A DNA stretch of 64,000 nucleotides from Hypericibacter adhaerens (GTDB taxonomy: Bacteria; Pseudomonadota; Alphaproteobacteria; Dongiales; Dongiaceae), in contig NZ_CP042582.1 in assembly GCF_008728835.1 (NCBI RefSeq), forward strand, positions 806,001 to 870,000, written 5' to 3'. The notes beneath the pieces are model-generated. The model made no database searches. It was not told the DNA's origin and saw only the letters and a list, made by a program, of their open reading frames with translations. Positions within the stretch are counted from its first letter, which is position 1. Every line of letters begins with the position of its first letter. Positions 41,846-50,701 of the stretch are shown piece by piece. Both the position numbers and the translations under genes were made by a program.

Positions 41846-43359
41846 TTCGGCTTCCAGATGCTCTTGCCGCTGCCGGGCAGCCCGAGGCTCGGCCAGAGCT
41901 TGTCGATCCTGTCGATGACGGCCTGGTCCATGCGGATCTTGCGGCCCCATTCGCGCCTGGTCTCAGGCGGCAGCTTGTTGGTGGCGTCCATCCCCACCTT
42001 GCCGCCGAGGCCCGATTCCGGGCTCGCGAAATCGAGATAGTCGATCGGCGTGTTCTCGACCAGCGTCAGGTCGCGGACCGGGTCCATGCGGGTCGAGATC
42101 GCCCACATCACGTCCTTCCAGTCGCGCACGTCGATATCGTCATCCACCACGATCACGAACTTGGTGTAGACGAACTGCCGGAGGAACGACCAGATCCCCA
42201 TCATCACCCGCTTGGCGTGGCCCGGGTAGGCCTTGCGGATCGAGACCACGCCGATGCGGTAGGAGCAGCCCTCGGGCGGCAGCCAGAAATCGACGATCTC
42301 GGGGAACTGCTGCTTCAACAGCGGCACGAAGAGCTCGTTGAGGGCCACGCCCAGCACCGAGGGCTCGTCGGGCGGCCTTCCGGTGAAGGTCGAGAGGTAG
42401 ACCGGGTCGCGCCGCATGGTGATGGCGCTGACCGTGAAGACGGGGAACGGCTCGACCGAATTGTAGTAGCCGGTATGGTCGCCGTAGGGGCCCTCGTCGC
42501 GATAATCCTCGAGGCTCACATGGCCCTCGAGCACGATCTCGGCCTCGGCCGGCACCTTGAGCGGCACGGTCTTGCAATCGACCAGCTCGACCTTCTCGCC
42601 GCGCAGTAGCCCCGCGAACTGGTATTCCGACAGGGTGTCGGGGACGGGCGTCACGGCGGCAAGGATCGTGCCGGGATCGGCGCCGATCACGGCCGCGACC
42701 GGCAGAGGCTCGCGCTTCGCTTCTTTCCAGCGCGCATGATGCTGCGCGCCGCCGCGATGCTTGAGCCAGCGCATCAGCGTCTGGTTCTTGCCCAGGAGCT
42801 GCATGCGGTAGATGCCGAGATTGAAATTGTCGGCGCGGTCCTCCTTGGGGCGCGGTCCCTGCGTCACCACCAGCGGCCAGGTGATGAGCGGCGCCGGCTC
42901 GCCCGGCCAGCAGGTCTGGACCGGCAGCCGCTCGAGATCGATCTCGCCGCCCTGGAGCAGGATCTCCTGGCAGGGCGCGCTGCCGACCGTCTTGGGCTTC
43001 ATCGCCATGACGGTCTTGAGGAGCGGGAACATCTCCAGCGCCTCGCGCCAGCCCCCCGGCGGCTCGGGCTGCTTCAGGAAGGCGAGCTGCTCGCCCAGCG
43101 CCCGCAGCTCCGACGGCTCGCGATCCATGCCCCAGGCCACGCGCTCGACCGTGCCGAAGAGATTGACCAGCACCTTCATGTCCCAGCGCCGCGACCCGTC
43201 CTGCACGGTCTCGAACAGGATGGCGGGGCCTTCCTCGGCCAGGAGCCGGGTCTGGATCTCGGTCATCTCCAGGACCGGCGAGACCGGTGCGCGCACGCGC
43301 TTCAGCCGGCCCGCCGTCTCCAGCCGGGCCATGAAGTCGCGAAGCGAACGATAGGCCAT
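41842..43359 (-). CDS. ubiD: UbiD family prenylated-FMN decarboxylase (3-polyprenyl-4-hydroxybenzoate decarboxylase)
   Basis: 505 residues, normal for Ubi[15 protein letters not shown] opens the protein. [20 protein letters not shown]-type region [17 protein letters not shown] holds acidic residues Glu284 and Glu289 with the five-residue spacing of the UbiD/Fdc1 active site. [11 protein letters not shown] precedes the Arg side of the site. It decarboxylates the prenylated ring intermediate in ubiquinone synthesis and needs prFMN from UbiX, which is not in the window. ubiA lies about 4 kb to the right on the same strand. Confidence 0.95.
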   Translation of the reverse strand: MAYRSLRDFMARLETAGRLKRVRAPVSPVLEMTEIQTRLLAEEGPAILFETVQDGSRRWDMKVLVNLFGTVERVAWGMDREPSELRALGEQLAFLKQPEPPGGWREALEMFPLLKTVMAMKPKTVGSAPCQEILLQGGEIDLERLPVQTCWPGEPAPLITWPLVVTQGPRPKEDRADNFNLGIYRMQLLGKNQTLMRWLKHRGGAQHHARWKEAKREPLPVAAVIGADPGTILAAVTPVPDTLSEYQFAGLLRGEKVELVDCKTVPLKVPAEAEIVLEGHVSLEDYRDEGPYGDHTGYYNSVEPFPVFTVSAITMRRDPVYLSTFTGRPPDEPSVLGVALNELFVPLLKQQFPEIVDFWLPPEGCSYRIGVVSIRKAYPGHAKRVMMGIWSFLRQFVYTKFVIVVDDDIDVRDWKDVMWAISTRMDPVRDLTLVENTPIDYLDFASPESGLGGKVGMDATNKLPPETRREWGRKIRMDQAVIDRIDKLWPSLGLPGSGKSIWKPK

Positions 43360-43366
43360 GAACGAA

Positions 43367-44146
43367 CTAGGCGCTGGCGCGGGCCGGATCGCCGACCGGA
43401 TGCGGGTCGGGGTGCCGCTCGACGGCGGCTGCTTCCGCCTGGGCCTCCTTCAGCGCCCGCTCATAGGCGCGGTCGGAGCGGTAGGGACCGAATTTCGGCA
43501 GCCTCGCCGCCGGAATCGCGCGGATGCCCTTGCCATAGGGCCGCTCCTCGAAGAAGCCGCCCTCGCGGCCGATGAAGACGATCGGCTTCTTCCGGCGCGA
43601 GAAGACGCGGCGCATCGAGGCCGAGTGCGACTTGAAATTGTCATACTCCTCGGGGTCGCGCTGGAACAGGAACTCGAAGGCCTTCACGAAATCCGCGAGG
43701 AACGCGGCCTCGACCACCTGCATGTTGGAGATGACCCAGCAGCGATCCTCGAAATCCCAGTAATAGGCGAGGCCGATGAACTTTCCGGCCCGGTCGATAT
43801 AGGGGAAGAAGGGGAAGGCGCGGCAGGCCAAGCTGCGGTTGTCGCGCTCGCAGAAGCGGGCTCCCTTGCATTCGACCGCGGCGCAGGAGGAGCCGATCTC
43901 CTTGACGATCTGGCGGGTGGCGCGGTCATAGGGCTTGAAGCGCCGCCACATGTCGGTGCGGCTCTTCAGCAGCTCCCATTCGACCTTCTGCACCACCGGG
44001 ACCGCATGCTGGGTCGAGCAGCAGACCGGCTCGCCGCCGTTCAAGGGCGCGCATTTCCGGCCGCAGTCGAAGCGCGAGATCGAGGCCTGGAACAGGTCGT
44101 AGATTTGACGGAAGTCGTCGGGAGCGATTAATGATTTGTCAGCCAT
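43367..44146 (-). CDS. Cysteine-cluster protein of unknown function
   Basis: 259 residues. The N-terminal half is rich in Cys: [38 protein letters not shown] and [13 protein letters not shown]. The CC and CR-x-FPF elements resemble the YkgJ-type CxxCxxCC cluster proteins that may bind zinc or an iron-sulphur cluster. The C-terminal half has [15 protein letters not shown] and [15 protein letters not shown] with no known motif. It ends seven bases before the ubiD start and reads the same way, so probably the same transcript. Confidence 0.75.
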   Translation of the reverse strand: MADKSLIAPDDFRQIYDLFQASISRFDCGRKCAPLNGGEPVCCSTQHAVPVVQKVEWELLKSRTDMWRRFKPYDRATRQIVKEIGSSCAAVECKGARFCERDNRSLACRAFPFFPYIDRAGKFIGLAYYWDFEDRCWVISNMQVVEAAFLADFVKAFEFLFQRDPEEYDNFKSHSASMRRVFSRRKKPIVFIGREGGFFEERPYGKGIRAIPAARLPKFGPYRSDRAYERALKEAQAEAAAVERHPDPHPVGDPARASA

Positions 44147-44290
44147 GGCGGTGGACTATAGCCCGCCCACCGTCTCGCGCAACGACGCTCGACGGCTCCG
44201 CCCTCTTTTTGGCATTCGAGCGCTATGATGGCGACCCGGCCCCTGGTCTCCCGTGAGGGGCGTTCATTCATGCAACCCGAGTCTCGAGCC

Positions 44291-44695
44291 ATGACACGCT
44301 ATTGGGTCGTTGGGGGAGAGTATCAGGACACGCAGTTCGACCAGCCGGCCCCCGGCACGGCGGTGCGGCGCTTCGGTCCCTATGACAGCCGCGAGGATGC
44401 CAAGGCCAAGTGGCAGGAGCTGGCCTGGAGCACGGTCGACAACGCCCATGCGCGCTTTCGCATCGAGGCGGAGAAGGACCAGTCGCCGCAGAGCTTCTGG
44501 GTCGTCGGCGGCAGCTACCGCGACACCAGCTTCCGCGAGCCGGCCAGCGGCAAGGAGCAGTGGTTCGGCCCCTTCGAGAGCTATGACGAGGCCAAGGCCG
44601 AATGGCAGAAGCGCGCCTGGGCCACGGTCGACGACGCGATGAGCCGGTTCCGCATCGAGATCCTGAACGGCACCGAGCGGCCGAAAGGCGCCTGA
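44291..44695 (+). CDS. Tandem DUF4170 protein
   Basis: 134 residues from the ATG at 44291 (MTRYWVVGG); two longer starts lack support. It contains two copies of the same 60-65 residue unit: YWVVGGEYQDTQF...FGPYDSREDAKAKWQ...STVDNAHARFRIE and FWVVGGSYRDTSF...FGPFESYDEAKAEWQ...ATVDDAMSRFRIE. DUF4170 proteins are usually one unit. Function unknown, likely cytoplasmic. The next gene begins 25 bases downstream. Confidence 0.85.
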   Translation: MTRYWVVGGEYQDTQFDQPAPGTAVRRFGPYDSREDAKAKWQELAWSTVDNAHARFRIEAEKDQSPQSFWVVGGSYRDTSFREPASGKEQWFGPFESYDEAKAEWQKRAWATVDDAMSRFRIEILNGTERPKGA

Positions 44696-44720
44696 GCCGG
44701 ATCCCCGTGAGAGCAGGCCC

Positions 44721-45494
44721 ATGAGCGCCTGGAGCCTGCCGGCCGATCGCGCGGCACGGCTCGCGCTCGCGATGGGGTATCCCTTCCCGATCCCGGCGCA
44801 CTCTTATCTCTTCGAGAACGGGAGGGCGCTGCCCTGGCCGGACGCGGTCGACTATCGCGACCGCCTGCCGGTGCTGGCCATCGGCTCCAACCGGTCGCCC
44901 GAGCAGCTCGCGCGCAAGTTCGATCCGGCCAGGTTCGATCCAGGTCGGGGTCCGCAGCGCATCCCCGTGACGTGCGCCTGGCTCGAGGACCATGACGTGG
45001 TCTTCGCGGCGCATGTGACGGGCTATGGCGCCATTCCCGCCAATCTGCGGAGGGTGCCGGGGATGCGCGTGCGCCTCGCCGTGACCTGGCTCGATCCGAC
45101 CCAGCTCGAGGCCATGCACCGGACCGAGACCACGGGCGGCAATTACCGCTATGTCCGGCTCGACGGCATCAGGCTGGCGCTCGAGCAGCCGGGGCCGGGC
45201 GGCATCCGCTCGCTCGACAGCGTGACCGCCTATGTGAGCCCCTTCGGCTTCATGGCGCATGAAGGACAGCCGCTGGGGCTGGCCGCGCTCGAGGCCGAAG
45301 GACGGCCGCATCCGGCCGCGACCGTGGCCGAGGCGCTCGATCACGTGCGCCGGCGCGCCCGGGACGAGCGCAGCCTCGAGGATTTCATCTGCGGCGCCAT
45401 CGGGGACGAGGCGTTGCGCCGCCGCCTGACCCTGCTGATCCGCGAGACGGCGCTGCCCTTCGCCCATCCCGGCGTCACGATTCTTCAAGGATGA
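44721..45494 (+). CDS. Conserved protein with a gamma-glutamylcyclotransferase-like AIGSN motif
   Basis: 257 residues. LPVLAIGSNRSPEQLARKF resembles the YGSN substrate loop of the GGCT fold. LEAMHRTETTGGNYRYVRLDG would be the later beta-barrel part. The assignment to that fold is tentative. No signal peptide or membrane segment. It follows the DUF4170 gene closely and may share its transcript. I cannot give a function. Confidence 0.7.
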   Translation: MSAWSLPADRAARLALAMGYPFPIPAHSYLFENGRALPWPDAVDYRDRLPVLAIGSNRSPEQLARKFDPARFDPGRGPQRIPVTCAWLEDHDVVFAAHVTGYGAIPANLRRVPGMRVRLAVTWLDPTQLEAMHRTETTGGNYRYVRLDGIRLALEQPGPGGIRSLDSVTAYVSPFGFMAHEGQPLGLAALEAEGRPHPAATVAEALDHVRRRARDERSLEDFICGAIGDEALRRRLTLLIRETALPFAHPGVTILQG

Positions 45495-45603
45495 TCGGCG
45501 AGAATGAGGGCCCACGCGGCCGCTTGACCCGGAGACCGGGAGCGGCCTAAAGCCTGGGCCGCTTCAAGGGCGGGCAGGGCGCCCCGAGTCGAACCAACAC
45601 ATC

Positions 45604-45867
45604 ATGCAAAGCAGCGGCTGGATCGAGGGGTTGGGGCTGGTGGCGGGCTCGCTCACCACGGTGTCCTATCTGCCCCAGGCCATGAAGGTCTGGCGCTCGC
45701 GCTCGACCCACGACATCTCGCTCCTGATGTTCAGCCTGATGGCGCTGGGCACCTTCCTCTGGCTGACCTACGGCATCCTCTTGGGCAGCCCGGCGCTGAT
45801 CTTCGCCAACGGCACCTCGCTCACGCTGGTCACCTGGATCGGCTGGTTCAAGCTGCGCTACGGCTGA
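45604..45867 (+). CDS. SemiSWEET family sugar transporter
   Basis: 87 residues with three membrane helices, the full length of a SemiSWEET half-transporter that works as a homodimer. SLTTVSYLPQAMKVWRSRST has the PQ motif (Pro24-Gln25), and the third helix contains LIFANGTSLTLVTW with the conserved Asn. It probably moves a mono- or disaccharide down its gradient across the inner membrane. Its end overlaps the convergent MOSC gene by 20 bases. Confidence 0.93.
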   Translation: MQSSGWIEGLGLVAGSLTTVSYLPQAMKVWRSRSTHDISLLMFSLMALGTFLWLTYGILLGSPALIFANGTSLTLVTWIGWFKLRYG

Positions 45868-46606
45868 CCGGCGCCACCAGCCGCAGCTCGTCGCCGACCC
45901 GCACGCGGCCCGGCACCGTCACCTTCGCATAGACGCCCGCCCGCCTCCCGTTGATCTCCGACGTCGTCTTGAGGATGCCGGGATCGAGCGGCAGGTCGCC
46001 CTGCGGCAAGGTGGTCAGGATGCAGCGGTCGCAATGTTCATGCACCTCGAGCCGGCTCTCGCCGAGGAAGAGCGCCGCGCCGATCCAGTCCTGCTCGATG
46101 AAGCCTTCCGTCTCGCCGCAATCGATCAGGATGTTGGGGCGGAAGCGCTGCGCCACGAAGCGGCCGGAAGGGTAGTGGCGCGTGAAGGCCTTCAGGCTGG
46201 CGCTGGTGAGGAGATGCAGCGGCGCATAGCCGTAGGTCTGGTTCTCTGCTGTGTGCGCGACGAGCCGGGTCTCGGCGCCGATCGCGGCCGAGATGAGCGT
46301 GTCGCGGTCGGCCGCCTCGCTATCGATCGTTCCCCCGTCGGGCAGGCGGATCATGACGGGCGGCAGCGGCTCGGCGGCCGAGGGCTCGCGCTTGAGCCGC
46401 GCCTGCCACTGGATCAGGTTGCGCCAGGGCGTCTTGCCGCGCGCGGCCGCCGCGGTCTTGTTCTCGGCCGGATTGAGCACGCCCCAGAGCCGGTCGCCGG
46501 GGATGCCGGTCTCGGTCAGCGTCGCCACCGACAGCGGCTCGCCCTGCATCGACTGCACCGGATAGCGCCAGAGCCCCGCCACGCGGCCGATCACCTGTTC
46601 CGTCAT
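45848..46606 (-). CDS. MOSC domain protein with MOSC_N (beta-barrel) domain
   Basis: 252 residues from ATG 46604-46606 after AAAGGACAG. Residues 1-110 (VAGLWRYPVQSMQGEPL, TETGIPGDRLWGV) are the MOSC N-terminal barrel. Residues 120-245 are the MOSC domain with FRPNILIDC and HEHCDRCILTTLPQGDLPLDP, whose CDRC Cys corresponds to the molybdenum-cofactor-related cysteine region. Related proteins (YcbX, mARC) reduce N-hydroxylated compounds. The methyltransferase gene ends 11 bases upstream. Confidence 0.9.
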   Translation of the reverse strand: MTEQVIGRVAGLWRYPVQSMQGEPLSVATLTETGIPGDRLWGVLNPAENKTAAAARGKTPWRNLIQWQARLKREPSAAEPLPPVMIRLPDGGTIDSEAADRDTLISAAIGAETRLVAHTAENQTYGYAPLHLLTSASLKAFTRHYPSGRFVAQRFRPNILIDCGETEGFIEQDWIGAALFLGESRLEVHEHCDRCILTTLPQGDLPLDPGILKTTSEINGRRAGVYAKVTVPGRVRVGDELRLVAPVSRSAA

Positions 46607-46617
46607 TCTCTGTCCTT

Positions 46618-47304
46618 TCACTCCGCCAGCAGCCGCCAGATCGCCGTCTCGCGCTCGGTGCGGTCCTCGAGCTCGAGCGAGGTCGGCACCTTGTGGCGCG
46701 TCACCAGCTCCAGGCCATTCTTAGGCAGGTAGCTGCGGCCCGGATCGCCCATCAGCACCTGCGCGCCCCGCGCGACCAGCCCGCGCAGCCAGGCCGTGAC
46801 GCGCTCCGCCATCGGCCGCTCATAGCAGACATCGCCCGCCAGCACGAGGTCCCAGGGGCCCGCCTGGCCCACCTGGTCCTCGAGCGTGACCGGCACATGC
46901 ACGCCGTTGAGCGCCGCATTGAGTGCGATCGCGGCTGCGGCGAAATCGTCGATCTCGGCGGCCGTGACCGACTGGGCGCCCGCCTTGGCGGCGGCGATGG
47001 CGACGAGGCCGGAGCCGGCGGCGAAATCGAGCACGCGCTTGCCCCGCACGATCGCGGGATCGTCCAGGATCGTGCGCGCCAGCGCCTGGCCGCCGGGCCA
47101 GGCGAAGGCCCAGTAGGGCGGCGGCAGGCCTTCATGCGCGAGCGTCGCCTCGGTCGCCTGCCAGATCGGCGTGATCTCGGTCGCGAGATGGAGCCGGATC
47201 TCCGGCACCAGCGGCGGGCTGGCGATCGCGGTCTCGCAGCGGATGAAGGCCTCGGGATCGGCGGCGGCAGCTCGCTTGAAGACAATGGGCGGCGGCTCGG
47301 TCAT
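46618..47304 (-). CDS. SAM-dependent methyltransferase, ETF-beta lysine methyltransferase-like
   Basis: 228 residues from ATG 47302-47304; the long ORF upstream belongs to the ubiA region in another frame. PPYWAFAWPGGQALAR followed by VLDFAAGSGLVAIAAAKAGA (SAM motif I) and DLVLAGDVCYE is the pattern of the METTL20/ETFBKMT group, which methylates lysines of electron-transfer flavoprotein in alphaproteobacteria and mitochondria. ubiA ends 23 bases upstream, so a ubiA-methyltransferase-MOSC transcript is likely. Confidence 0.88.
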   Translation of the reverse strand: MTEPPPIVFKRAAAADPEAFIRCETAIASPPLVPEIRLHLATEITPIWQATEATLAHEGLPPPYWAFAWPGGQALARTILDDPAIVRGKRVLDFAAGSGLVAIAAAKAGAQSVTAAEIDDFAAAAIALNAALNGVHVPVTLEDQVGQAGPWDLVLAGDVCYERPMAERVTAWLRGLVARGAQVLMGDPGRSYLPKNGLELVTRHKVPTSLELEDRTERETAIWRLLAE

Positions 47305-47327
47305 CGCGTGCGGCAGCCGCCTCGCTC

Positions 47328-48266
47328 TCAGCCGAGCCAGGGACTGAGCAGGATGCCCGCGAGCAGCATCCAGCCGAGCCAGCGATGCGCGTTGAACTTC
47401 GCCCTGCAGTCGGCGGGATCGTCGAGGTCGGTGCGCCGGACCTGGTCGGCGAGGAACAGCGCCGCGGCGGCGAGCCCGACATAGGCGGGCCAGCCGAGGC
47501 CGGCACCGACGAAGGCCAGCGCCCACAGCAGCACGGTGACGGTGCCGAACAGGATCAGCCAGGGCCGCGTCGCGGATCCCAGCTTGAGCGCGGTCGATTT
47601 CACGCCGATCAGCGCATCGTCCTCCTTGTCCTGATGCGCATAGATCGTGTCGTAGAAGAGCGTCCAGGCGATGCCGCCGGCATAGAGCAGGACCGGCGGC
47701 CAGGCGAGCGAGCCGGTCGCGGCCGCCCAGCCGAGGAGCGCACCCCAATTGAAGGTGAGGCCGAGGAAGGCCTGCGGCCAATAGGTGATGCGCTTCATGA
47801 AGGGGTAGGTCGCGACCAGCGCCAGCGAGGCGACGCCGAGGGCGATCGCGAAGCGGTCGAGCTGCAGCAGCACGATCAGGGCCAGCAGGAGCTGCAGGCC
47901 CAGGAAGATGACGGCGTTGTGCACGCTGACCGCGCCGCTCGGGATCGGCCGGGTCGCGGTGCGCGCGACCTTGGCGTCGAACTCGCGATCGACGATGTCG
48001 TTGACGGTGCAACCGGCGCCCCGCATGAGGAGCGCCCCCACCGCGAAGAGCGCCATCAACCAGAGATCGGGCTTGGCCGGGGAGGCGAGCGCCAACGACC
48101 ACCAGCCGGGAAAGAGCAGCAGCCAGGTGCCGATCGGCCGGTCGAGCCGGGCGAGCCGCGCATAGGGCGCCACGGACGCGGGCAGCAGGCGATCGACCCA
48201 GTTGCCCCGATGGATGTCGGTGAAAGGTCCGGCCTGAGGCGGGGCGGTGTGAGGTTCGCTCGGCAT
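47328..48266 (-). CDS. ubiA: 4-hydroxybenzoate polyprenyltransferase
   Basis: 312 residues with about nine membrane helices. The two Asp-rich sites are clear: GAGCTVNDIVDREFDAKVAR and FYDTIYAHQDKEDDALIG. RPIGTWLLLFPGWWSLAL is the usual N-terminal motif. It joins a polyprenyl diphosphate tail to 4-hydroxybenzoate in ubiquinone synthesis, upstream of the UbiD step coded on the same strand about 4 kb away. Confidence 0.96.
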   Translation of the reverse strand: MPSEPHTAPPQAGPFTDIHRGNWVDRLLPASVAPYARLARLDRPIGTWLLLFPGWWSLALASPAKPDLWLMALFAVGALLMRGAGCTVNDIVDREFDAKVARTATRPIPSGAVSVHNAVIFLGLQLLLALIVLLQLDRFAIALGVASLALVATYPFMKRITYWPQAFLGLTFNWGALLGWAAATGSLAWPPVLLYAGGIAWTLFYDTIYAHQDKEDDALIGVKSTALKLGSATRPWLILFGTVTVLLWALAFVGAGLGWPAYVGLAAAALFLADQVRRTDLDDPADCRAKFNAHRWLGWMLLAGILLSPWLG

Positions 48267-48367
48267 GGGCTAATCTTGACGGCCTTGGGCCGCGGGCTCA
48301 AGCGACGCGGGGAAGGGGTGACGCCTCAGTCCGAAATGGCGATCGTCTTTGGCGAAGACGAGTAAAA

Positions 48368-48384
48368 TCCCCTCCCCCAACTTT
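48368..48384. repeat. Class B repeat, left fragment cut by the insertion sequence
   Basis: TCCCCTCCCCCAACTTT is the left arm of a class B hairpin. Its other arm resumes at 49646 after the insertion sequence. The last five bases (ACTTT, 48380-48384) are the left copy of the target duplication. Confidence 0.8.
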
Positions 48385-49645
48385 TGTACAGACCGGGGAC
48401 ATCGAGGACAGGTGTTCGGGGACATCGAGGACACCCTGATCCGACTGAGGTCGGAGAAGGGGAACCTGGATGCCGTGGGGGTCTGCCTTGGATCGTCGAG
48501 TGGAATTTGTCCGTCTGGCGCAAGCGCCGGGGTGCAATTTCAGCGAGCTGTGCCGTCGCTTTGGCGTAAGCCGGTCGGACGGTTACAAGTGGCTGAGGCG
48601 CTTCGAGGCGGAGGGAGCGCCTGGGCTCCAGGAGCGTTCGCGCCGGCCGCGGTCGAGCCCTGGCCGGACGCCGGGCGAGCTGGAGGCCGAGGTGCTGGCG
48701 GTGCGCGCGGAGCACCCGGCGTGGGGTGGGCGGAAGATCCGCAAGGTGCTGCAGCGCGAGGGCCGGGACGCGCCGGCCGCCTCGACGGTGACGGCGATCT
48801 TGCGCCGGCACGGCAAGCTGGATGGGCCTGGCGCCGGCGAGGCCAGGGACTGGGTGCGCTTCGAGCACGAAGCGCCCAACGATCTCTGGCAGATGGACTT
48901 CAAGGGCCACTTCGCCTTGGGGACCGGTCGCTGCCACCCGCTCACCGTGCTGGACGACCACTCCCGCTATGCGCTGGCGATCGGCGCCTGCGGCGACGAA
49001 CGAGAGACGACCGTGCGCGAGCGTCTCACCGGGGTGTTCCGCCGCTACGGCCTGCCGCTGCGCCTGCTGGCCGACAACGGTGCACCCTGGGGCACAGCAG
49101 GCCCGGAGCGCCACACCCGGCTCACCGTCTGGCTCATGGATCTGGGCGTGGGCGTCTGCCATGGCCGGCCCTACCACCCTCAGACCCAGGGCAAGGACGA
49201 GCGCTTCCACCGCACGCTGAAGGCCGAACTGCTGGACAGATGGCCGCTCCAGGACCTGGCCGGCGCCCAGGCCGCCTTCGACCACTGGCGCGAGGTCTAC
49301 AACGCCAAGCGTCCGCACGAGGCCCTCGGCCTGGAACCCCCGGCCTCGCGCTACCGGATGAGCCCCCGGCCCATGCCCGAGCGGATCGACCCGCCCGAAT
49401 ACGAGCCCCAGGCCCAGCTCCGCAAGGTGCACGACACCGGCTGGATCAGCTTCAAGGGCCGTCAGATCAACTGCTCGAAGGCCTTCGTCGGTCGGCGCCT
49501 GGCGTTGCGCGCCACTACCACCGACGGTGTCTTCGATCTCTGCTACCGAAGCCACGTGCTGTCGCAGGTCGACCTGCGACAGCACATCACTCATACTGTC
49601 CTCGATGTCCCCGAACGGGTGTCCTCGATGTCCCCGGTCTGAACA
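48385..49645 (+). mobile_element. Complete IS481-family insertion sequence, 1261 bp
   Basis: The ends are TGT...ACA. Imperfect terminal inverted repeats of 49 bp (48385-48433 and 49597-49645) differ at four positions. Each end carries the 17-mer CGGGGACATCGAGGACA twice in direct order, probably the transposase binding sites. A 5-bp target duplication ACTTT flanks it (48380-48384 and 49646-49650). Removing the element and one duplication restores CCCCCAACTTTTGGGGG, a perfect hairpin matching the one at about 7190-7210. The transposase gene is intact, so the element may be active. Confidence 0.93.
48470..49642 (+). CDS. IS481 family DDE transposase
   Basis: 390 residues. An N-terminal helix-turn-helix (SELCRRFGVSRSDGYKWLRR, then a second LEAEVLAVRAEHPAWGGRKI domain) is followed by the rve integrase core. 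Catalytic residues are Asp in LWQMDFKGHF, Asp in LLADNGAPW and Glu in GKDERFHRTLKAELL. HPQTQGKDERFHRT and KRPHEALGLEPPASRY are typical of the family. The stop codon lies within the right inverted repeat. No frameshift or internal stop. Confidence 0.96.
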   Translation: MPWGSALDRRVEFVRLAQAPGCNFSELCRRFGVSRSDGYKWLRRFEAEGAPGLQERSRRPRSSPGRTPGELEAEVLAVRAEHPAWGGRKIRKVLQREGRDAPAASTVTAILRRHGKLDGPGAGEARDWVRFEHEAPNDLWQMDFKGHFALGTGRCHPLTVLDDHSRYALAIGACGDERETTVRERLTGVFRRYGLPLRLLADNGAPWGTAGPERHTRLTVWLMDLGVGVCHGRPYHPQTQGKDERFHRTLKAELLDRWPLQDLAGAQAAFDHWREVYNAKRPHEALGLEPPASRYRMSPRPMPERIDPPEYEPQAQLRKVHDTGWISFKGRQINCSKAFVGRRLALRATTTDGVFDLCYRSHVLSQVDLRQHITHTVLDVPERVSSMSPV

Positions 49646-49772
49646 ACTTTTGGGGGAGGGTAGGGAGGGGGCTGCTCGGTATCGGCCGCTTCGCACCTTG
49701 ACGAGATCGCAGACCGAGTCATCCCCCTCCCTGCCCTCCCCCGAAGACGGGGGAGGGGATTCGAGTGTGGCC
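49646..49772. repeat. Class B repeat, right part, interrupted by the insertion sequence
   Basis: It begins with the second ACTTT, then the TGGGGGAGGGTAGGGAGGGG arm. The core CTGCTCGGTATCGGCC...CTTGACGAGATCGCAGA is the reverse complement of the 7085 copy core with few changes. The last hairpin is CCCTCCCCCGAAGACGGGGG. It continues as a half-repeat (about 49790-49815) ending GGGGGTGAAGAAAGCG, shared with the 8325 copy. Confidence 0.8.
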
Positions 49773-49855
49773 CCTATGCGATCGCCCTGCTCCCGCAAGG
49801 GAAGGGGGTGAAGAAAGCGGCGGGATTTCAAACCAGGACATCATGGGGGGAGTGC

Positions 49856-50662
49856 ATGAATCGAAGCCGAAATCGGGACGAGGAGCGCGAGCCTGGCCAG
49901 GTCACGCGGCTCTTCGTCGCGCCGGCGCTCGCCGCGGATGCCGAGATCGAGCTCGACGAGGAGGCCACGCATTATCTGCGCCATGTGCTGCGGCTCGAGG
50001 CCGGCGACCGGGTCGGGCTCTTCAACGGGCGCGATGGCGAATGGTCGGCGGAGATCCTCGGCCTCTCCAAGCGCGCGACGCGGCTGGCTTTGCGCGAGCA
50101 GACGCGGGCGCAGAAAGCCGAGCCCGATCTCTGGCTGGTCTTCGCGCCGATCAAGCGCCAGCGCATCGACATCCTGGCGGAGAAGGCGACCGAGCTCGGG
50201 GTCACGGCGCTCCTGCCCGTCTTCACGCAGCGCACCGTCATGACGCGCGTCAATCTCGATCGCCTCGCGGCCCATGCGAAGGAAGCGGCCGAGCAGACCG
50301 AGCGGCTGACAGTGCCTGTCATTCGCGAGCCGCAATCGCTCGATAAGATGCTGCAAACATGGCCGCAGAAGCGCCGTCTTCTGCTTTGCGCCGAAGCGGG
50401 GCCGGCTCGCCCGCTGGTTGATGCGTTAGCAGAACTCACGCGCGGTCGCGATGTGAGAAACCGTAATGAAAGCTGGGCTATCATGACGGGCCCCGAGGGC
50501 GGTTTCACGCCATCGGAACTTGACGCGCTCGGGAAACTCCCCTTTGTTACGCCGGTCGGTCTGGGGCCTCGGATCTTGCGGGCCGACACGGCGGCGATCG
50601 CGGCCCTGGCCTGCTGGCAGGCCCTCGTCGGGGATGGACGAGACCGCCCGCCGTCGCGTTAG
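49856..50662 (+). CDS. rsmE: 16S rRNA (uracil-1498-N3)-methyltransferase
   Basis: 268 residues from the ATG after GGGGGGAG; the GTG at 49808 belongs to a repeat. The N-terminal PUA-like domain (TRLFVAPALA, ATHYLRHVLRLEAGDRV) is followed by the SPOUT knot: DILAEKATELGVTALLPVFTQR, MTGPEGGFTPSELDAL and LGPRILRADTAAIAALA. It methylates U1498 of 16S rRNA. The insertion sequence ends about 210 bases upstream and may affect its expression. Glutamate-cysteine ligase follows 39 bases later. Confidence 0.96.
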   Translation: MNRSRNRDEEREPGQVTRLFVAPALAADAEIELDEEATHYLRHVLRLEAGDRVGLFNGRDGEWSAEILGLSKRATRLALREQTRAQKAEPDLWLVFAPIKRQRIDILAEKATELGVTALLPVFTQRTVMTRVNLDRLAAHAKEAAEQTERLTVPVIREPQSLDKMLQTWPQKRRLLLCAEAGPARPLVDALAELTRGRDVRNRNESWAIMTGPEGGFTPSELDALGKLPFVTPVGLGPRILRADTAAIAALACWQALVGDGRDRPPSR

Positions 50663-50701
50663 AGATCATGACCCATTCAAGCACGGAGCGTTCACGCCCC
50701 T

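Noticed and set aside
45530-45600. Possible T-arm string GGTTCGACTC on the minus strand near the SemiSWEET gene
   Set aside because: The flanking bases do not form a T-stem and no other tRNA arm is present.
7085-49815. C/G-rich hairpin clusters as a CRISPR array
   Set aside because: The units are dispersed, palindromic and lie singly between genes, without regular spacers or cas genes.
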